Positions 24,451 to 36,000 of a DNA stretch of 64,000 nucleotides are shown piece after piece (the stretch's first letter is position 1; each line of letters starts with the position of its first letter). Position numbers and translations under genes: made by a program. This DNA is from Prinia subflava (Eukaryota > Chordata > Aves > Passeriformes > Cisticolidae). Under the pieces are notes generated by a model. The model saw nothing but the letters and a program-made list of their open reading frames with translations, was not told the DNA's origin and did no database searches. The DNA lies in assembly GCF_021018805.1 (NCBI RefSeq), contig NC_086247.1:136131602-136195601 (forward strand), read 5' to 3'.

Positions 24451-26262
24451 GGAATTAATTAATTTAATTGCATGTAATTACTAGTGAATTTTCACTAGTA
24501 ATTTGCTAATTACTAATTTCCATTTTTAAAATAAATTTCTTCAAGTGACATTAACCCAGCATTTAATAGATATAAAAATTTAAGCCCTACTACAATTGTT
24601 TTCCAAATTCTAAATATTTAGATTGCTAAACTGAGAATCCGAAATAGGCATACTGTAAACCTACTGAGAAAAAGACAGCATGCAGTTATCTTGGAGAGAA
24701 AGGGATTTGAATAAAGAAGCTCTTTTATGGGTCAGTAGCCTTTTAATACCTGTACACATTGATTGTCTGGGATAATTACAGTTCAGTGCAGGAGACACAT
24801 TTTTAATTATCAGTAAGCCAGAGAATTCCATGTCCGTCATTCCCTCAAGTCAGAGAATGACCACTGAATACAGAGAACTTTATGAAAACAAAACTTACAC
24901 CAACATTTGATAGCAGAATGTATTCTATATTAGTAGCTGCAGCAAAGAAATAGACTGAGGGGCATAACCCATGGTAAAATAATTGACCTGTTCTCTCTGC
25001 TTGTTGCTACGGATCACATTGCTTTCTTAATGTAATTTTTTAAGGAACCAAATATTTCTGAACACTTAGAAATATGAAAAAGTTTCTTTAAAATGTGCTC
25101 AGAAGTTGGTTGTATTTATACAGAATGAAGAAATATTTGCCATTAAAAGCCTTAGTTATTCTTGGTCTTGAAATATATATAATCTGAATCTGAGAACATT
25201 AATTATATAACACTATAAATAATTTTACATTAATTAACTTTTAAAATTAGTTGGTTTAAACTTAATTAAACTCACTCAGAATTAAAATTGCCTTTTATGA
25301 CTGCAGCTTAATTTACATCTGAAATGAATTGAGCTGAACTGAATAATTCTGAATAAGTGTCCATATCTCCATACCAGGATTTAGCACAATTTAAATAACC
25401 TAGATTTCATGAAAGTCTGTCTAAATCTGATTCTTGCATGTGTGCATGATTCTTACTTTCTACAGTGACTGCATAAATCAGAAGGTAGTATTGTATATGT
25501 CCATCACACTTTTTGAATGTACTGTCAGTAGTTTGTCCTTGTGTTTTTTCTTATATAAATTAATTTGTCTCTGGCCAAAGCTGTGCTTTCTGAAACACTG
25601 AATTTGTTTGTGTGTGGTTCATATGTGTGTACAGAAGCAAAAGGGTAAAGCAGGTTGGAGCTGAAAAATTGTTGGCTGTATGGGTCTTCCTCTTAAAACT
25701 ATAATTAGTGACCTACCTATGAAGTTTTAATTTTCAGATCTGTTTTTAAGATGTGCTTTCATTAGTGCTGTGTTACAATTTATTTGTAGAGATTGATAGA
25801 GGAGCAGTACCTGGAAAATTCAAGAAGAGCTCCAAATTTTTGTTAAACACAACAAACAACAGCCTTGACTTTTGTAACCAGCCAAGCTGCAGCTCATGTT
25901 GCACTAGAGAACAATCTTTTATACCAGAAGTAGGCTCTCAGTAAACTCTGGCTGAGGGTGAATGTGTGGTCTCTCTTTGAGAACTAACCGAGGAATTAAC
26001 AAGGGGTACTAACGGTGCACATTTCACTTTTACACAGTGTTAAAACAAACTTGAGTTTGGCATAATGGGTTATGTTCTATGTATAGCTAGTGCTAGTGGC
26101 TCATGTTGCCATTTACTTTTGCCTGTACCTTAACTGGAAGGCTCTGCTGAAGTTTTGCAAACCACATGAAATTAGGTCCACATGAGGTATTACATCCATA
26201 TGCTTCAGAAGCTGCTATTAGGTGCAGCTGAGGTCTTCTTGGTTATGTGCATGTGTGCTAAT

Positions 26263-26396
26263 AGAAAAAGAAATAAAAGAAAAGGAAAAAGAGAAAGAGA
26301 AAGAAAAAGAAAAAGAAAAAGAAAAAGAAAAAGAAAAAGAAAAAGAAAAAGAAAAAGAAAAAAAGAAAAAGAAAAAAGAAAAAGAAAAAGAAAAAG
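26263..26396. repeat. (GAAAAA)n purine microsatellite
   Basis: About 130 bases of nearly pure purine on the + strand, mainly tandem gaaaaa hexamers with some gaaa and gaaaaaa variants. Translations of this tract (runs of KEKEKE or RKRKRK on one strand, FLFLFL on the other) come from the repeat and are not proteins. Homopurine mirror-like tracts of this length can adopt triplex structures and are usually length-polymorphic. Confidence 0.95.
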
Positions 26397-26965
26397 TAAT
26401 AAGACAAGCCGGACTTTGTGTAAATAAATGTAACTTTCTAAAATCAATGAAATTTATACTGTGCAGAACAGTTTCTTAATAATTGCAGACATGATTTTTG
26501 TCTCCTGTAAAATATGAGCAGAGTATTCAAATTGTGTATGAACCATGTTTTCAAGGTAGAACTTATTTATACACTCTGCAGTGTATGGAATGTTTGCCAA
26601 CGTAGAATGTATAGACAAATGGGGAAATACCCTAAAAGGACTTTCAAGTTCAAATATGATTTATAGATGCAGATAAAACTAATTAACAGAAAGGGATGTT
26701 CTATGTATTTGTACCACATTACAACCTGAGCCTGTGATGTCTCAGACCTTTTTACCTATGTATGCTGTTGACAGATGTATTTTACTAAATGTGTGGAAAT
26801 GTTAGAAAGAGGGACTACTTTCTATATAGAAATTACCATGTCAAAGAAATTTTCAGACTGATTAGGTGGGTCAAATAAATAAGAATGTCTGTCATACAAG
26901 CTTCCCTAAATCACCAGTAAACTGGTTCCTAAAACATAGAAGGGAGTTTGTTTGTCTGTGTTTAT

Positions 26966-26985
26966 TTTTGTTTGTTTGTTTGTTT
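26966..26985. repeat. (TTTG)n microsatellite at splice acceptor
   Basis: Four tandem tttg units directly in front of ttttag|a, so they form the polypyrimidine-like tract of the acceptor for the start-codon exon of ARMC3. Confidence 0.85.
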
Positions 26986-26989
26986 TTAG

Positions 26990-27035
26990 AATGGGTAAAA
27001 AAGTAAAGAAGGAAGAGTCTCCACCCAAGGATGTG
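26990..27035 (+). CDS. ARMC3: ARMC3 exon 2: start codon exon (codons 1-15)
   Basis: A 46-base exon. The acceptor is tttttag|a and the ATG is at 26991, one base into the exon, so almost the whole 5' UTR must come from an upstream exon. It encodes MGKKVKKEESPPKDV, a lysine-rich N-terminus like that of mammalian ARMC3. The donor is GTG|gtaagt at 27036 and the phase at the exit is 0. Confidence 0.93.
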
Positions 27036-30000
27036 GTAAGTTTATAAACTGCTATGTGCTATAAAATAAACATTGCACAATTACAGGCCCAGCTCTACCG
27101 TCCTTACATAGTTCCTTATTCTCCTAGTGTACCCACATTATTCTAAAAATGGCTTTTAAAGATGATTCTGTTTCTGCTTTTCTTGGACAGCATACAAACC
27201 AGAGTGACTGGGCATGTGTAGTTCTTTGTAGAGATTGTTGTCTTTGGCAGGCATTGCAAACAGTTATGTATGAAACAATCCAGGCTTCTTTTTATTTGAA
27301 GAACAGTGTTAGCTTTCTCTTCGTAAAAATCAAAGGAGAAAGGAGAAGAGCAACCTGAAATCTGCCTGTCTTTTCAACTGTGAAGACATTCTCTCTCTTT
27401 AAGGATGAAAGAGTTAAAAGCCTAGATGGAGCTGCAGTTTTTTACTGAATACAAAATTTGACAAATATTTTGAATAATACTACATACTGTGTCTCTTTTG
27501 TGAATATATACAGTCTTAAGAGGCAATTTAGGTTTTTCTGTTGTCATTGGAAGTACAGTGAAAAGTACAAGAGCTGAAGCCAAATATAGAATAACGGTGA
27601 TAGTGAGACTTTTTTTTCAAAAGGTGGAGGTTAAGGGTCTGACACTAGCACACTTTTCAAGAGTTTCTATAAATTCACATGGTATGAAGAGGCCCCCCAA
27701 AAGGTAATTGTTCAAAGTATAACTATTTTTTAAAGTTTAATTGTTTTCTTCAGAAACAAGTAGAGGAAACACGGAAACATGGAAAAGAGTACAGTACAAA
27801 TTCTGTGTCAAAACCCAACCAAATTAATGAAAAGAGGAACCTCAACAAGTCCCACAGAGGGAGTCCCACTGCCTCGATACATCCCACTAAATGCAATGTT
27901 CAGTGCACTGTTTTTAAAAAAACAATGGATTTATATGTAAAGAGTTGTAGCACTCCAAGAGCTTTTTCAAAGGTCACAGAAAATGTAGTCAGCAAAATCT
28001 ATATTGTAATTTCAATATTAAATAAGTATAAATAGTTTTGACTAAGACAGTAATATCCAATAGCTGTGATGTCACTGAGACATAGCAGTTGACATCAGGT
28101 TTACCCAGCTCTGTGGAAAGGTGGGTATTACAAATGTAAAGATATAATTAGATTTTCTAGAGAAAATAGTGCTACAGTGTACTAGGTACTACAATAACCT
28201 GTGAATACACAGAAAAAGTCAGTAAAACTATCAAAAGGAATGAATTGGAAAGAGTGAATTCCAGATGGCTTTTGGCTTAGTTTTTACCCTTATCGTACTT
28301 CAGGCTAGCATGTCTATTCTGACTGGCACAGCAGGAGAAATGCTGCATATCACGATATTATTAAACATGAAAATAGATAATTGTAACTATTAATGAAGAA
28401 AATTTTACCATAAGGAGAATTTTGTTAATAATGATTGTGTGAAATCTAATCTGAAAACTTTAAATTTCACCTGGGTATTTCAGATGGCAGGAAATGAGAT
28501 GCAGACAAAATAAAATATGTATTAGCTATTATCTTGTGATTGATAATCTGTTTATGAAAATGTCAACTCCAAGAAAAGAAGCCCTGAGATAATGTAGATG
28601 GGCTTATAAAAGAAGGCCTTTGTGCATCTGGAATGCTCTGAGAATATATGGTACTGCAGATGACCACTGATTTTTTATAGATTTCTAGGAACAGGTGGGA
28701 AACACATCTCTTAGCCTAGCCACTGCTTATGTTTCAGAAAGTATTCCTGAGGACTCTGTTTTCACTGCCTTTCACAATTTGTCTTTTCCTATTCTCTGTT
28801 CTGAGAATTGGTCTCCAAGAGGAAGAACATTGCTTTGAGCCTCTACCTCTATATGCATGACCAAAGACAGTAATTCAGGCAGATAAAATATGCTAGCTTT
28901 GACACAGATTGATAGGAACTTTTCACGTGATATCTACATTAAGTTTTGCCTGGACAATATTATTATTATTTGATCATCAGCTAGGTCATGGACGTTGAAA
29001 GGGGAGCCTAAGGTTATCCCTAGAGAAAATGCTGAAATGTTATCACATAAAGAAAGTTATAGATACCTGAGTATTTTTGAAAATGGCTTTATTCACAAGA
29101 CTGATGTCAAAAAAGAATGGAATGTATGAATTGGCACTGTCAGCTCCTAAAATTGTCTCCACTTTGTTTTGATTAATTTCTAAATATTAATTTAGCTTGA
29201 CATGACTTTAGTGAGGCTTTCAATACTGCCTCTTGTAACATCCTCATAGGTAGACTGGTGAAGTACAGACAAGATGAACGGACAGTTTAAATGAACCACA
29301 AGGTGGCTGGACTGACAGGCTTAGAGGGTGGTGATCAGCAGCATGAGATCCTGTTAGAGGTCAGGCACTCGTGCTGTGTGTGCTGCAGGGGCTGATCCTG
29401 GAGCAGACCTCTTCCTTAATGACCTGAATGATGGGACAGGGTGCACCCTCAGCAAGTTTGCAGAAGATATGAAATTAAGGGAAGTGATTGACTTAGACCA
29501 GATGATGATGCAGCCATTCAGGGGGACCTCAACAGTTTTCTAGAGAAATAGGAAATTGGGAATTTAATTAAGTTCAAGAAAGGGAAATGGCGAAGTCCTG
29601 CACCTGGGGGAAGAATATCCGGTACAGACTGGGTGATGACCAGCTGGAAAGCAGCTATACAGGGAAGAACCTGGTGATTCTGGTGGATGTGCACCAGCAA
29701 TGTGAGCTTGGGACAAAGGAAGCTAACAAAATCCAAGGCATTAGGCAGAGTGTTGCCAGCAACTTGAGAGAAGGGACTCTCGTCTTTCACTCAGTGTTGG
29801 ACACAACACTGGAGTGCTGTGTCCTGTTCTGGGTTCTCTGGTACAAGAGAGACAAAGCCTTACTGGAACAAAGTCTTGGAGCATTTGTCATAGGAGGAGA
29901 GAGGGACAGTTAGGACTGCTTGGTCTGCTTGGTCTTGAGAGAAGGCTTGGAGGGGCTTGTCAGTGTCAAAATTGCTGGTGGGAAGAACTAAAGAAAACAG

Positions 30001-33000
30001 GCCAGGCTCTTCTCTGGTGCCCTGTGAAAAGATGAGAGGCAGTAGGCACAAATGGAAGTGCAGGAGGTTTCCATTTAAGCATAAGAAAAAACATCCTCTT
30101 TTACCATAACAATGATGGAGCATGGCATAGGTTGTCCAGGGAGCTTATGGAGTCTCCATCCTTGGGGATACATAAAATCAGACTGTGCACTAGCCCTGAG
30201 CTCTAGTTCACCTTGCTCTGAACAGAGTGGTTGGATCAGATCATGTTTGAAGGTGCCTTCTAATATCAACTATTTGTGATTCAGTGGAATATCTTGGGTT
30301 TTATTGTTAGTACAGGAGATCAGACACTCACAGAACCAAAATAATTAGCATGTCCAGGTATCTACTAAATCGGTTTTTCTAGGTAAAGGAAAAGGGATTA
30401 AGAATAGCAAAGATATCTGTAGTGCTTCTGAAGAGTCTGTGAGAGGTGAAAGGTTAAAACTGATCTTAAATCAAATTTGAGGGATAAAAAAACCCCAACC
30501 CAGCATGATTAAACGATAGAATAATAGCAGATAAATGCATCCTTCAAAAAGTGGGATTTTCATCTAAATGGGAAAATCAAAAAATGTTTCCACTCCCAAA
30601 TGAGAAGTAAAAGCACTATGTCACCTTGCATCAAAATATTTTGGGAGAGAACTAGCAAAGATAAACTAACTAGCAGTAAAGCTTTTTCCAACTGACTAGA
30701 TGCAAAAAGCTTCTTAAGGGAGACACTGTTAAGTGATTGCAGTCATGAAAGAAAAGCAAAATTACTTATTTTTGTGTCAAAAGACAAAGCAATGTGGTAA
30801 TCACTAAAATAAATGTGATAAAATTGCCCAAGTAAGAATAAATAGTATTTGCCCAGGTCTTGTGCTAAATGAGAAATAGCTAACATCTGAAAATGTGGTA
30901 CTAGAAGAATGATTGGTAGAAAATTTAATTTTTGAAAGGGAATACAGCAATAATTACAGGAAGTTTGTCTTCTGTGCTGTGTTAATTGGAAGAAATAGTT
31001 CTTGAAAAAAACAAAACCAAACCCATGGATAAATATGATAGTAATGGGGAAGAATCAATAGTGCTTGTATAAAGGAAAATTTGAGCTGTGAAATCTACTT
31101 GAGTTCTTTGGAGGAGTCAGTGAGCAAGTAGATAATAGTGTTCTGATTGATACAGTTACTTAGCTTTTTCAAAGGTTTTCAGACCAGGCTTTTTACTCAC
31201 ATAAACATGGACAGGTAAAAAGAAATTCCTCTCCTAGCAATAATGTCTGGTTATAAAATAGAAAGCAAAGGTGAGAAAACAAGTTATTGTTCAGATTTCA
31301 TAACTGAGAGAAGTTGCCAGTCATGAGATTTTTATTCTGCAGCTGTGTCATCCAGTGTATCAGAATTAATGTGGATATTTATGAAAATGACATCCAGTTC
31401 TTAAGTAGGAGAAAGGGGAAAAGTGCAAAATTTCAAATTCCAGAAATAAAAGACAAAACAGTGTGTTACTAGCAAATGCCTTATACATTCACATGAATGC
31501 CATTAACAGTTTTGGTGTTTCCATCTCAAAAAGGTACAGCTGAACTATAGAGAGACAACAGAATGAATGAAGAATGACCTAAGAAACGCAGCTAGAACAG
31601 ACAGGATGGCCTTTATTTGAGGAAAGATCAAAGGGAGTAGGTTTCTTCATTCCCAGAAGGAATCACTGTGAAGAGGAATATCATAGAAACTTGGAAAATT
31701 ATGAATATACAGGGAAGGCAAATGAGCGTAGTTTATTTCACTTTTCCTTATAGTGTAAGAACTGTGGAGGATAAATAAAATTATCAGGTGGTATTTCTAA
31801 AACAAAGAAGAGGCACAGTTATTTTATGACTCTTTAACTGTAATATGTGTGTCTCAGAATATTAAGGGTGTTAAAATATAGATGGCTTCAAAAATAATGT
31901 AGCAAATTTTTCTTGCACTTTTTGAACACAGAGATAAATTCACTGGGCTCTCCAGCTCTCTAGATTGCAGAGCTGGTATCTGAGAGGGAACATAAATAAA
32001 ATTTAATAGTCTGCTTCCCCACACCTGTTACCCAGCCCTTGTCAGAAACAAGATGCTGGACTACGTGGGTCTTTGGTCTGACTGGAAACATATTTTATAT
32101 TACAGTCAATTTCAACTAAAATAAGTTTATGGAAGAAAAAAAACCCACCAAGAAACAAAGCACTGAAACCAAAACAACCCCCCCCAAAAAAACCCTAACA
32201 GAAACAAACAAACAAACAAACAAACAACAAACACCAAAAAAACCCAAACCAAAACCAAACCCCAAATACTCTTCAGTTTCTAATGGCCTTGAGGTCAAAT
32301 GCACACAAAAGTCAAGATCAAAGACATGTTATATCTTTCTTTTTCATTTAACTTGCTATTTTCTTAATACAAACTGAATGATGGAAATGTTGCTTATAAA
32401 TTAATTAAATTTCTGTGGTTAATTCAAGTTTGCTTGTAACTTCAAGTATATTATTTTAGCACATGATGTCCTGTATGTGCCACTACAGGAAGAATCTGCA
32501 ATGATGTATGAAGATTTAGATGCAAGCCTTGGATTAAAAAAAAACTAAAAAAAAAAAAGGTGGAACACTAGCTATGCTGACATTATGATAAGGAGAAGTC
32601 ATAACCAGTTCTATGATAGCTTTCATGAACAGCTTTACCTCCCAGCAAATCACAGAAGGGGTCAGGTTGGAAGGCACCACAGTGGTCATCTGGTCCAACC
32701 TCCCTGCTGAAGCAGGGTTGTCCCAGAGCACATTGCACAGGACTGCATCCAGATGGGTCTTGGGTATTTCCAGTGAGGGATACTCCACAACCTGTTCCAG
32801 TACACAATCACCACACAGTAAAGAAATTCTTTCTCAATCACTTGCTCAGGCCTCTGATTCTTAAAGATACATTGATTTCAGTGACTATTTTTACTGTGTT
32901 TTAAGCACAAAAGTACTTTTAATAGGAAAGTGCCTATTGAATATTTCATAGAGTAATAGCAAATCTAATGTCTAATCAAATGGATAGAAAGGAGACTAAT

Positions 33001-36000
33001 TTCACTCTGCTCATGTGCCAGCCTGTCATTAATTCCTAGAAATTTTCATTGAGTTGGGGTTTATACAGTTACTTGTTAACTTGAGAAACACTGAAAATAG
33101 AGCGATGCAATTGTGACTTTGGTATTAGATCAATGTATAAATAACTGAGATTTAAAACTCTTATTTCATCTTTCATTTCTTATTGAACTTCATCTGAGAT
33201 CAGTATTTTTTATTTTTCTCTGAAGAACTACCAGCCTTTTCTAAAACTTGGAGTTTTATCCCATCACCAAGTATTTGATCAAACTCAGGAGCAATGTCTG
33301 TGTTTAAATAATAGGACTTACCTGAGGATCATGTTCTGTCCATGCAAAGACCCAAATGTGCAGAAGTAGAGAAGTATGAAGCAGCTAAAGGGACTTCCAG
33401 TCACCTCTAAATTTTCCCATAGGTAGAATGAGCTGTGATAAGCTGAATTGGTTTGCCTCGTTACAATCCAAAAAGAAAATTTCCATAAATAACTCCATCA
33501 TTTTAGCCCTGTCCTTAAGATGTAACTTGCACCTCTGTGCTGTTATTTTGATTTAATTCCCATTGAGGAGTCATTATTAGGCAAAATGACTTATGGTACA
33601 GTAAGGCGATTATATTTGTTTTAGAAAGGGTCTTTGTTCCGTGACTTAGCCCATGCCTCCAGCTTGGCACAGTTGGAGTGAAATTGGACAGTTTCTTCAG
33701 ATTTTAGACTTGATTGAAGCTAGGTAGACCAGTTAAGCACATTAGGCAGGCCACCTCTTAATGGAACATGTATGTTGACCTTGCTGCCTACTAAATTGTG
33801 TGATCTGTCTCATGGAAGGTCACTTAGATTTAAAAACTGATCGAAAATATGAATTTAAAATTCTTGGTACTAGTATAATATTTTGCCTTATTTTTGAGCA
33901 AGTCAGAAAAGGGAGAAAAAACTCTTCCCTGTGTTCATTTTTCTTCTAGCACACTCAGAGTGTTTTTTAAGATTGTCTCTCATAATTTCCTTCGTTGACA
34001 ACTGATTTTTATGTATCTTTATACCTTGATTGTTCGACAACATGTGCCTCTGATGTAGCTATTAGTTTTTTTAATGAAGTAAAAAAAATAATTAGCATTT
34101 GTCAATATATATGTATATATATATATTGTAATAAGATTTTTTATTAATTTGTATTGCTGTCTTATAATCTGCTATATTTTAAAGATAAATATGTTGTTTT
34201 TGAGAAACAGCATGACTCCAGTATCTAGCAGTTTCTGTATGTAACACAGATATGGTATAGGCCTGAAGTGTGAGGATGGAAGACTGTTTCTCCATACTAA
34301 CCAATTAGTTTAAAACAAAAGAAGCTTGGAACTTTTTAATAAAGAGTAGAATTTTCAGAATTCCTTGAGTCTTCTTAAGAAACAAAGGCTTTTTTAGAAG
34401 ATTCCCTTGCTCAAGTGATGTTAGTCCTAAGGAGTCTATTAAGAGGGGGAAAATTGTCTGATTTGTTGGAAGATTTCTTTCTGCATGAAAGAGCTCAGAA
34501 ATGGAAATGAAACCTTTGTATCATTTCTAGCTGGGTGAGCAGGAATTGTTCTTGGAAATACTTCATCTGGTACAGGACCATGGTGAACTAAATTGACAAA
34601 GGCACAGAAAGCGTTCTTTTCTTTTTTAAGCAGCCACAAAGTGATATTGCCACTGAGTAACCAAATCCTCCTCCTTGTACACCCCCTGAATCCACGGGCT
34701 CTGTGTACAGCTGCTCAAAAGAAACTTCTCATGTCTGCTTCTAAGTCTCAGAATGCTCTTACATCTATAACAACTACATAGTTTGTTACCTTCAAAGCTT
34801 TCTAGATTTGCAGGGAAGCATGAAGGTTTTCACAAAATCTTCATACGTGATGATGTTGTGGATATGTTTATTTGAAAGTCAATTATTCTTTCTAATTTTT
34901 CAACAATGTCTCTAATTGTTATGAAAAAAGTCAGACTTTTCCAAGGAAACAGCAACTAATTTCTAATTCATGTAGGTATCAAACAAAATTTTATTTTATT
35001 TTTAATGAAATGTGGGAGTCTACTGCAGCACACAGGAAGACTCAGTATAAATCAAACTTTACTTTCCCTTTTTTTTGTTTTGTTTTAGTTTGATCCTTTA
35101 TTGATTGAAAGCAAAACACCAGCAACTGTTGTGCTAATGCTTAGTTCTCCTGAAAATGAAGTTCTGGCCAAAGCATGTGATGCTCTATATAAATATGCAT
35201 CAAAAGGTTAGTCTTTTTGCAATGAGCTTTGTTTTGCACTGCTTAGATTTTGATAGTAGTTCACAATTCTTTGGTTTCCTAGCATTGAAATTTTACTTTC
35301 TTCTCAAAGGTGTCTGTTGAAGTTTTGGAGGGTTTTCTGAAATATCTGCACTTGCAGTAATAAAGAAGTCGTGTTGTTTGGCATGAAGGAAACTTTTATA
35401 ATTTTGTTGGAGAATTTTATATTCGCTGTTTAATAGAGTTTGTTTTAAATATAAGTTTTTTTATGAGCAACAGATATGCAGTTGGGAAAGAATTATTTTT
35501 TTTATGTTACAGTTTGAAACCTCTGTACCAGTATAGTCATTTTAAGCTTCAGTTTTAAATGAAAATAACTTCTTAGATTTTTTCCTGTTATTTTTACACA
35601 AAGTTGTTGTGTCAGTATTTCTGTGCAGGTGATTTGTTGGAGACTGCTCAGCCTCCTTTTTCAAGCTTATTTCTGTATGAGTTGGGAATCTAACAAGTCT
35701 CCAAGATTCCAAATCTTCCAAAAGTCACTGTATAATCTATAGCTAAACACCATGTTCGAGGTACTCAGGAGACAAATAACTGTATAACAAAGACTCAAAT
35801 TTATGTAACACGTTTTCCTAAGTTGTCTCCTATTTATTCCATGTTATTCTATGTTAGTCAATCAAATTGGTATACACTGGTAGTATTCTTGCTCTGATTA
35901 ATCTGGTTTAATTTCCATTTAATTTATGTTTTCTTTAAAAATTACACATTTATATGCTGATTATTATACTGATGTAAATTACCAACACTGCTGAAGTTGT

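Larger units (their letters stand above)
15892..26989 (+). other. ARMC3: ARMC3 intron 1 (inferred)
   Basis: About 11.1 kb between the putative non-coding exon and the start-codon exon. It contains five CR1 LINE fragments in both orientations, AT-rich repeats near 18.1 and 19.8 kb, a short (TG)n near 17.74 kb, and a long purine microsatellite at 26.26-26.40 kb. No coding exon was recognised. The rest is AT-rich sequence with nothing identifiable. Confidence 0.5.
27036..35088 (+). other. ARMC3: ARMC3 intron 2
   Basis: About 8.05 kb with no recognised exon. It contains a 1.1 kb sense CR1 copy (29.2-30.3 kb), a shorter antisense CR1 copy (32.65-32.85 kb), a C/A-rich low-complexity tract at 32.13-32.27 kb and a (TA)n near 34.1 kb. 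The rest is AT-rich and unassigned. Confidence 0.85.

Noticed and set aside
26182..26479. ORFs rich in KEKE or FLFL on both strands
   Set aside because: They are translations of the (GAAAAA)n microsatellite.
29518..30123. ORFs of 73-108 codons at 29.5-30.1 kb
   Set aside because: They are inside the 1.1 kb CR1 copy and are remnants or antisense shadows of LINE sequence.
32116..32377. Threonine/lysine-rich and Phe/Val-rich ORFs
   Set aside because: They are translations of the C/A-rich low-complexity tract at 32.13-32.27 kb.
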